A stretch of 64,000 nt of DNA. Origin: Megalobrama amblycephala. Taxonomy: Eukaryota > Chordata > Actinopteri > Cypriniformes > Xenocyprididae. A program made the translations under genes and the position numbers. Under the pieces are notes generated by a model that was not told the origin of the DNA, searched no databases, and was given only the letters and a program-made list of their open reading frames with translations. Below are positions 59,028 through 64,000 of this stretch, piece by piece (within the stretch, counting starts at the first letter, position 1; each line of letters begins with the position of its first letter). The stretch is from contig NC_063045.1 in NCBI RefSeq assembly GCF_018812025.1, positions 50,985,079 through 51,049,078 of the forward strand. The letters are read 5' to 3'.

Positions 59028-59650
59028 GCTGTTGGTTTCCGGAAGTATTGTGTCCATTCATTTCTCCCATAGGGATTTCAAACAAGTCTTTCTTTAAAAC
59101 ATTCTAAAGCCATGAACCAAGCCAATCAGCTGAGGTGAATTGAATTTGAAGCAAAAAAGTATTCGAAAATCAGACAAAACGGCTTATGTACTTGACGGCT
59201 TCAGTGATGGAAAAACTACAGTGCCATGAAGCGTTGTGAACAGCATAATTCAAATTAAAAATGTTGGAGAAATATAAAATTACTCATTTATTCATTTAAA
59301 AACATTTTAGATTGTTTAAATATTTAAATATTTTGAGAGTGTAGGGAGACTGACTCGATTACGCCAGAGCTGACAAGATTTTTCGGCTTGTTTTGCTCGT
59401 TTCGATTCTCTGATTGGTGGAATTTTCTGTACAGCATCATGGGTAATGTAGTTTTCACCACAAATTCTGCTGTTAAACATGAATATTAAAATAATAATAA
59501 ATATGTTTAAATAAAAATACTTAAGGGCTAACGGCTTTAACAGAAGCAAATACTATCGATTAACAACTTCGAAGCTCACAGTAGGTCTGTGGTTTCCCTA
59601 TGGAGAAAATGAATGAGTTTTACTTCCTGAACCTGAATGTTGCACTCTAT
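59028..59650. repeat. Damaged copy of the TAGGGGTTGC element interior
   Basis: Phrases TTTCCGGAAGT, CATAGGGATTTCA, GCCATGAACCAAGCC and ATGGAGAAAATGAATGAG parallel 43340-43450 and 45425-45480. The ends are lost. Confidence 0.45.
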
Positions 59651-59874
59651 TAAATGTAGGGATGCAGTGATATTTAAATTTGACTTAAAAATCCTGATCT
59701 AATCAATAATTATTTTCATATTATTGCTGATAAAGTAATAAAAATGCCACTAATAAAACACTAAAAAAACTAAACTGCTACAAGTATAACTATAACTAAA
59801 AGTAAATTTAGACATCACAATATTATAATGTACTTGAAGTGATGAGAAAGGTAATTTAAACTACAAATCTAAAA

Positions 59875-60026
59875 TTACACTTTATTTGAATGTCCTGTCT
59901 ATTACATTTAAATACATAACTATAAACCAAACCCTATTCCTAACCCTAACCCTATAGTAAGTGCATTACTCAGCACTAAAATGTATAATTACACTGTAAC
60001 AAGGACGCCTTAAAATTAAGTGTAAC
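59875..60026. mobile_element. ACACTTTATTT-type MITE copy
   Basis: It starts TTACACTTTATTTGAATG and ends TTAAAATTAAGTGTAACC. The interior has CCTAACCCTAACCCTA, as in the copy at 12853-13047. Confidence 0.6.
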
Positions 60027-60182
60027 CTAATAAAAATGTAAAAATAGGGGAAATGAGAATGCATGCTTATATATCCGATATCAACTATATGGTGTCGATA
60101 TATCGTGCATTCCTATTTAAAAGACTCAATGACAGTACGTTACATAACTAACAACTCCAAACTAGAAGAAAATATTCTTAAC

Positions 60183-62575
60183 TTTATTACACAGAACACA
60201 TACAACAGTCTTGTACTCATTTTCCAATAGTAAAAAAAGAAAAATACAACTACGGCTGTACATGCACATTGAGAGAGCTGTGTGTTGCAAATGTTAAGGT
60301 ATAATACACTTTACAATCGTAACTAGATAGAGACAGTCAGAAAAAAAAATACAAACATACAATACAGTTTGGGAGGGCAAAATACTTTTTGCCAAGATAT
60401 TTGGGGTGAAGCACAGTTGCTATGATTAGATGTACCATGTATACTTGCAGCAGTTTTAAAATAACCATTATCAGGTCAGCAAAAATCCAGAGTGCTATTA
60501 TTGAATGTTTGCTATTTTGTTCCCTTCATATGACAATAAATATAAATATACCAAAACAAAGAAAAACAATTACATTCTGTTTGTAACTTAAATGGGTTTG
60601 CAATGCCATTTCAGTCAGATACTGTAATGTATGTACACTACTGCCGATCACTGTGAAGGTTGTTGCGGCCACTCCCGATCATCCCAGCAGTTCAAATGAC
60701 TTCACCGTCACAATATTAGCGTTTTAAAAAGTTAACCAACATACCAAAATTATACTTCAGTAATCTACAGTACAACCTATTAATGTACTTTAACCTGTTA
60801 CAAAACTCACCAGAAATCATTGGGCACCCGAAACACAATTGAGATACCGATGTTTGATGATACTTATCAAAAGATGATTTTTTGGGGATTTTCATTGAAA
60901 TAATTAAATGAGTAAAACCGAGCCGGCTGTTTACAAAAATGCATCCCAAGCGGAAGTTTCCAGGGTCGATACTGAATCTATTCGATTGCACTACCACGAT
61001 TTTTTTTTTTTTTTTTTTTTTTTAAATGCACGCAAGGCACAACGCTAACAAGGAAAAGGTGTGTTGATCTCCGCAATTACACCGTCCTTATATTTAACAA
61101 TCAAATAAATCCAGGATAAATATTCATTTGCATATATATTTTTTTGTTCACATACAGCATTTTAACATACTGCATGGTTAAGAACAGTGTCGTACTTAAT
61201 ATGAATGTCATGATCACAATGAGGTCCAATTAATATTTCAAGCGTTCACATGACATGATCTGATATCCATAAGAGCGATATTGCACGCGAACCTTTTGCA
61301 AGAGTCCACCGTGCAAACGTCAGTCACAAAAACCATTCAGTCGGTCACAGAGCAGCATCCTTTAAATTAGAGTGCAGGAATCTCATTTGAAATCAACTCA
61401 AAGGACATATATTTATTTTCTCAGTGATGTGGCAGACCTTGGATTGAATCATTCCTCTTCAGTGTGTTTGTCTAGCGCTGTTGACAGTGCTCACTGAAGC
61501 TGAGTGCGGACAAGGTCTCATTTTAGAACTGTAAAGTTAGTCGTGTGGGTTGAGCGACTGTGACTGCATTTCCTTACAGGTTCTTTTAAGCTCTCGTACA
61601 TTGCCAGCTACTAATAAGTGGACGTTTCTGGAAATCATTAATGAGCGTGTCGACGGGTCGGCCTTCGTAGAGTAACGAGTACGAAAGTGCGGCTGCTAAA
61701 TCTGCAGACTTATGAAAGGAGAGATATGGAATATGAAATAGATGGAAACCGAGATTACCGTTTTCTTTCACCTGCTCAGACATGCACAATTTGACATTTA
61801 TATGACATTATATTAGTGTGGAAATTAGTGCTAAAGATCACAGATAAATTGATGGTTATCACCCACAGATATACGCAAGGAAATGTGTCTCTTACTGGGA
61901 TTTTTTTTTTCTTTCTTCTCATGAAGTTATTGAAATATCATCTTTTTATTATATCGTTTGCGATAACAGTTTTGGCTTCTTTCAAATTTACTTCACCAAG
62001 ACTCAAGAATACAAAATCATACACACTTAAAAGAAACTCAGCACCAAAAACCTGAGAAAGAAGTTTAAACACTCCAGTAGAATCATCCAAAGCAAATTCG
62101 ATCCGTTTAAAATAACGCAAATGTATCTGGAAAGGGATTTACAAGAAAATATACAATGACTGATATCATTTGGTTGTATGAAATGTGACCTGTGGATATC
62201 AAGACTTACTAAATCACCCTTTGGACTTTATAGAGGAAATGACTATTCAAACCTGTTCAGATCAGTTCCTCTGTCCCATTTGGTATACATTTATGATCAA
62301 CCTAAAGGGTTTATGAGGAACAGAATTTATGTAGCTTACATTAGGGCATATTGTCTGTGTCTACACTAAAAACATATCTAAGAGCAGCGTGAAACGTATT
62401 AGACCAAGTAAGGAGTCTATCCTACTGCTTGTAACTATGTCAGCTCAGTACGAGTACACGTGCAGGTTATCTTTGTGATTCCTTTGTCGTTTGAACACCA
62501 TTAATGGCAGATGAGCATTGATGGATGCACTATGTTTTTACGAACTGGTGCTATATTATATTGAACGCATAGATC

Positions 62576-62608
<33 letters not shown>

Positions 62609-63469
62609 CAGTATTTTGCATACATCTGTACATGTACAGTAAATCAAATAATCACATACAGCGTCCCCAAAAAGTATTTGGACATTTGAGCCGTGTAATT
62701 GCATTAGATAACAATTCATTGAATCAAATAAATAAATTATTATTATCACCGCTGGAAATTCAGATTTGCCATCACATGAATAAATGTCATTTTAAAATAT
62801 AGCTATAACTAATAAAATATCTAAAAATCTCCACTAAATAAAGGGGATTCTCCATCGAAAAATGGAAATGCGAGAAATGGGAGAAAAGTGACTTTGGAGA
62901 AAAGTGAAAGGGATCATTTTGCTTGTCAATGCCACTTGGTTTATTGACATTTTTAAGCACGACTCAAGTGTCCAAATACTTTCTGGGCACACTGAAGCTT
63001 TTTGTTTCTTTCTTTTTTGCTGTTTGTCATTTGTATCGATTATTTAAAAAAAGAAAAAAAGAAAATCATGTTATTTTACAGGAAAACAGGACACATCAGT
63101 TACCTCAATTCACACTGTTCAATACTGAGCAAAAAACCAATCAGTTATTCACGATTACATGAATTTTTGCTTCTCTTTTCACATACAAAAGGTTGGAGAG
63201 ACACAGATAGTGATTCTATTATTATTTCTACCCAGCTAACAGACTGACTCCATTCACAGTCCAGTTCACTGTTTCAAAACACGTTTAAATCCCAAAGCAT
63301 CTTATTACAGACCCATAAACCCACACTGACGCTTCCCTTCAGAAACAAAGCATAAGGCAAAACAATTTAAATGATAAAGATGATGATGCTGATAATACGT
63401 ACTCTCCTTCTCTGTGTGTGGGACTGTGAGTCTGTGTTTGGACGGAGAAGCGGACGCGCTGCTTTAGCA
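60183..63469 (-). other. opcml: Probable opcml 3' untranslated region
   Basis: This is minus-strand sequence after the opcml stop. A minus-strand AATAAA lies at 60188-60183 and is the farthest good poly(A) signal before repeat-rich spacer resumes. The region is AT-rich and holds few recognisable transposons compared with the spacer, which fits an exonic UTR. It contains a T run (61000-61023) and a (TG)n tract (62577-62606). Nearer alternative ends are possible. Confidence 0.45.
62577..62606. repeat. (TG)n microsatellite
   Basis: About 15 TG units inside the presumed opcml 3' UTR. Confidence 0.95.
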
Positions 63470-63573
63470 TCAAAACTGGCTGAGGACCGAGAGGGTTAAA
63501 ACGAGAGTTAGAAGCAAGAATGAGCAGGTTGGCGATAAGGCTGCGTTGTTCACGTCGTGTATCGCTCCGGGGC
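63470..63573 (-). CDS. opcml: opcml last coding exon with GPI signal
   Basis: On the minus strand, after acceptor CTTCCCACAG, the exon completes a Gly and reads PGAIHDVNNAALSPTC, then SFLLLTLVLTLSVLSQF and TGA (63472-63470). The GPGA start, an Asn/Ala-rich candidate attachment site (VNNAA) and a 17-residue hydrophobic tail give a standard GPI signal. It parallels the ntm exon at 48358-48458. The OPCML ending in mammals is ...HFFIKF, so the last residues have diverged here. Confidence 0.87.
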
Positions 63574-63814
63574 CTGTGGGAAGAGAAACCCTACATGTTA
63601 ACAACCTCCCAAACATCCACCGTGCTGTTCAAAGAAATTGTTGCGAACACGTCGTCAGAGTTAGCCGAGGCCTCGGGGTGACAAGACGAGAGCTGATGTA
63701 ATTGCATTAGGCAAACATTTGACACATTGCGCTCGTCGATTGTGCCAAGTGATACTTGACATGGGTTTTATGCATAAATTAACATGCATTTAGTTATTAG
63801 AAGTAGCCTCTTAC

Positions 63815-63966
63815 CGTACAAAATAATGCTGGCGTTTGTTATTCCCAGCGTGTTCATGGCCACACAGGTGTAGTTCCCGTAATCCTCTTCGGAGACGTTA
63901 AAGAATGTTAGCATGGACTGTTTACCCTTGTTTTCGATCTTGACCCCATTGAATCCGTTGAGGAGT
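63815..63966 (-). CDS. opcml: opcml exon: second half of Ig domain 3
   Basis: This 152-nt exon on the minus strand has acceptor AATTTTCCAG and donor GTAAGA. It enters in phase 2 and leaves in phase 1, exactly as the paralogous ntm exon. It reads [18 protein letters not shown], then [20 protein letters not shown] and [19 protein letters not shown] contains the second Ig3 Cys. NVS, NYT and NAS are potential N-glycosylation sites. The preceding exons lie beyond the right edge. Confidence 0.92.
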
Positions 63967-64000
63967 CTGGAAAATTGTGTTAAGAAGAGTTATTAAATCT

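Larger units (their letters stand above)
50690..60182. other. Intergenic spacer between convergent ntm and opcml
   Basis: There are no supported genes here. The spacer holds a (TA)n-embedded TIR element (50815-52017), nested elements (52595-52998), a 545-bp TIR element (53025-53569), the copy at 53771-54275, repeat families at 54945-57046 and MITEs to 60.0 kb. 57050-57240 and 57730-57870 contain GGTTCTTTA/GCTGTATAGCACC-like repeat pieces. 57880-58950 is unrecognised AT-rich DNA. No coding potential was found in the short frames present. Confidence 0.65.
60183..64000 (-). other. opcml: opcml gene locus, 3' end (continues beyond the window)
   Basis: Gene-level entry for a minus-strand IgLON gene. 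Two coding exons are visible (63815-63966 and 63470-63573), joined by a 241-bp intron with proper GT-AG ends. The Ig3 sequence [19 protein letters not shown] is close to the vertebrate OPCML IENKG block. Convergence with ntm is as in human. Opcml is a GPI-anchored opioid-binding/cell-adhesion-like IgLON at the neuronal surface. Confidence 0.82.

Noticed and set aside
59930..59960. Telomere-like CCTAACCCTAACCCTA
   Set aside because: Only about three imperfect units, and the same phrase is part of an ACACTTTATTT MITE at 12.9 kb.

Overview
This window is vertebrate nuclear DNA, most probably from a cyprinid (carp or zebrafish-like) fish. The supported host genes are split into short exons with GT-AG introns. 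The non-coding DNA is AT-rich and packed with microsatellites, palindromic miniature transposons (MITEs) of types common in cyprinids, an L2-type LINE and a GC-rich DIRS-type retrotransposon. No bacterial genes, rRNA, tRNA or CRISPR arrays were seen.

Two IgLON cell-adhesion genes meet tail to tail. The plus-strand gene (exons 13110-13235, 34721-34852, 37927-38047, 39487-39638, optional 39948-39983 and 47935-48012, last coding exon 48358-48458) reads as neurotrimin, ntm. Its signal-peptide and Ig1 exons lie left of the window. The minus-strand gene, entering from the right edge (exons 63815-63966 and 63470-63573), reads as opcml. Human NTM and OPCML are also convergent neighbours, which supports both names. 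The two stop codons are about 15 kb apart. That gap holds the ntm 3' UTR, about 9.5 kb of repeat-rich spacer and the opcml 3' UTR.

Layout: 1-13109 is the intron between the ntm Ig1 and Ig2 exons and carries MITEs and simple repeats. 13236-34720 is a 21.5-kb intron inside the Ig2 domain and serves as a transposon island. It holds a decayed L2 LINE (about 19440-23614) split by a probable solo LTR (19947-21753). It also holds a structurally complete but mutated DIRS element (25342-31655) sitting inside a MITE, next to a roughly 0.6-kb tandem duplication. 34853-37926 holds a 784-bp almost perfect palindrome and a second, interrupted member of that family. 39984-47934 holds a multi-level nest of MITEs and a head-to-head hairpin pair. 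50690-60182 is intergenic and again MITE-dense.

The genes predict GPI-anchored neuronal surface proteins with three Ig domains. Both C-terminal exons encode a hydrophobic GPI-attachment signal. In ntm, two in-frame cassette exons would lengthen the stem between Ig3 and the anchor. The DIRS element encodes Gag, reverse transcriptase-RNase H and a tyrosine recombinase on the minus strand, opposite to ntm. It carries at least three inactivating changes. Calls rest on reading the sequence and family knowledge; no database search was possible.
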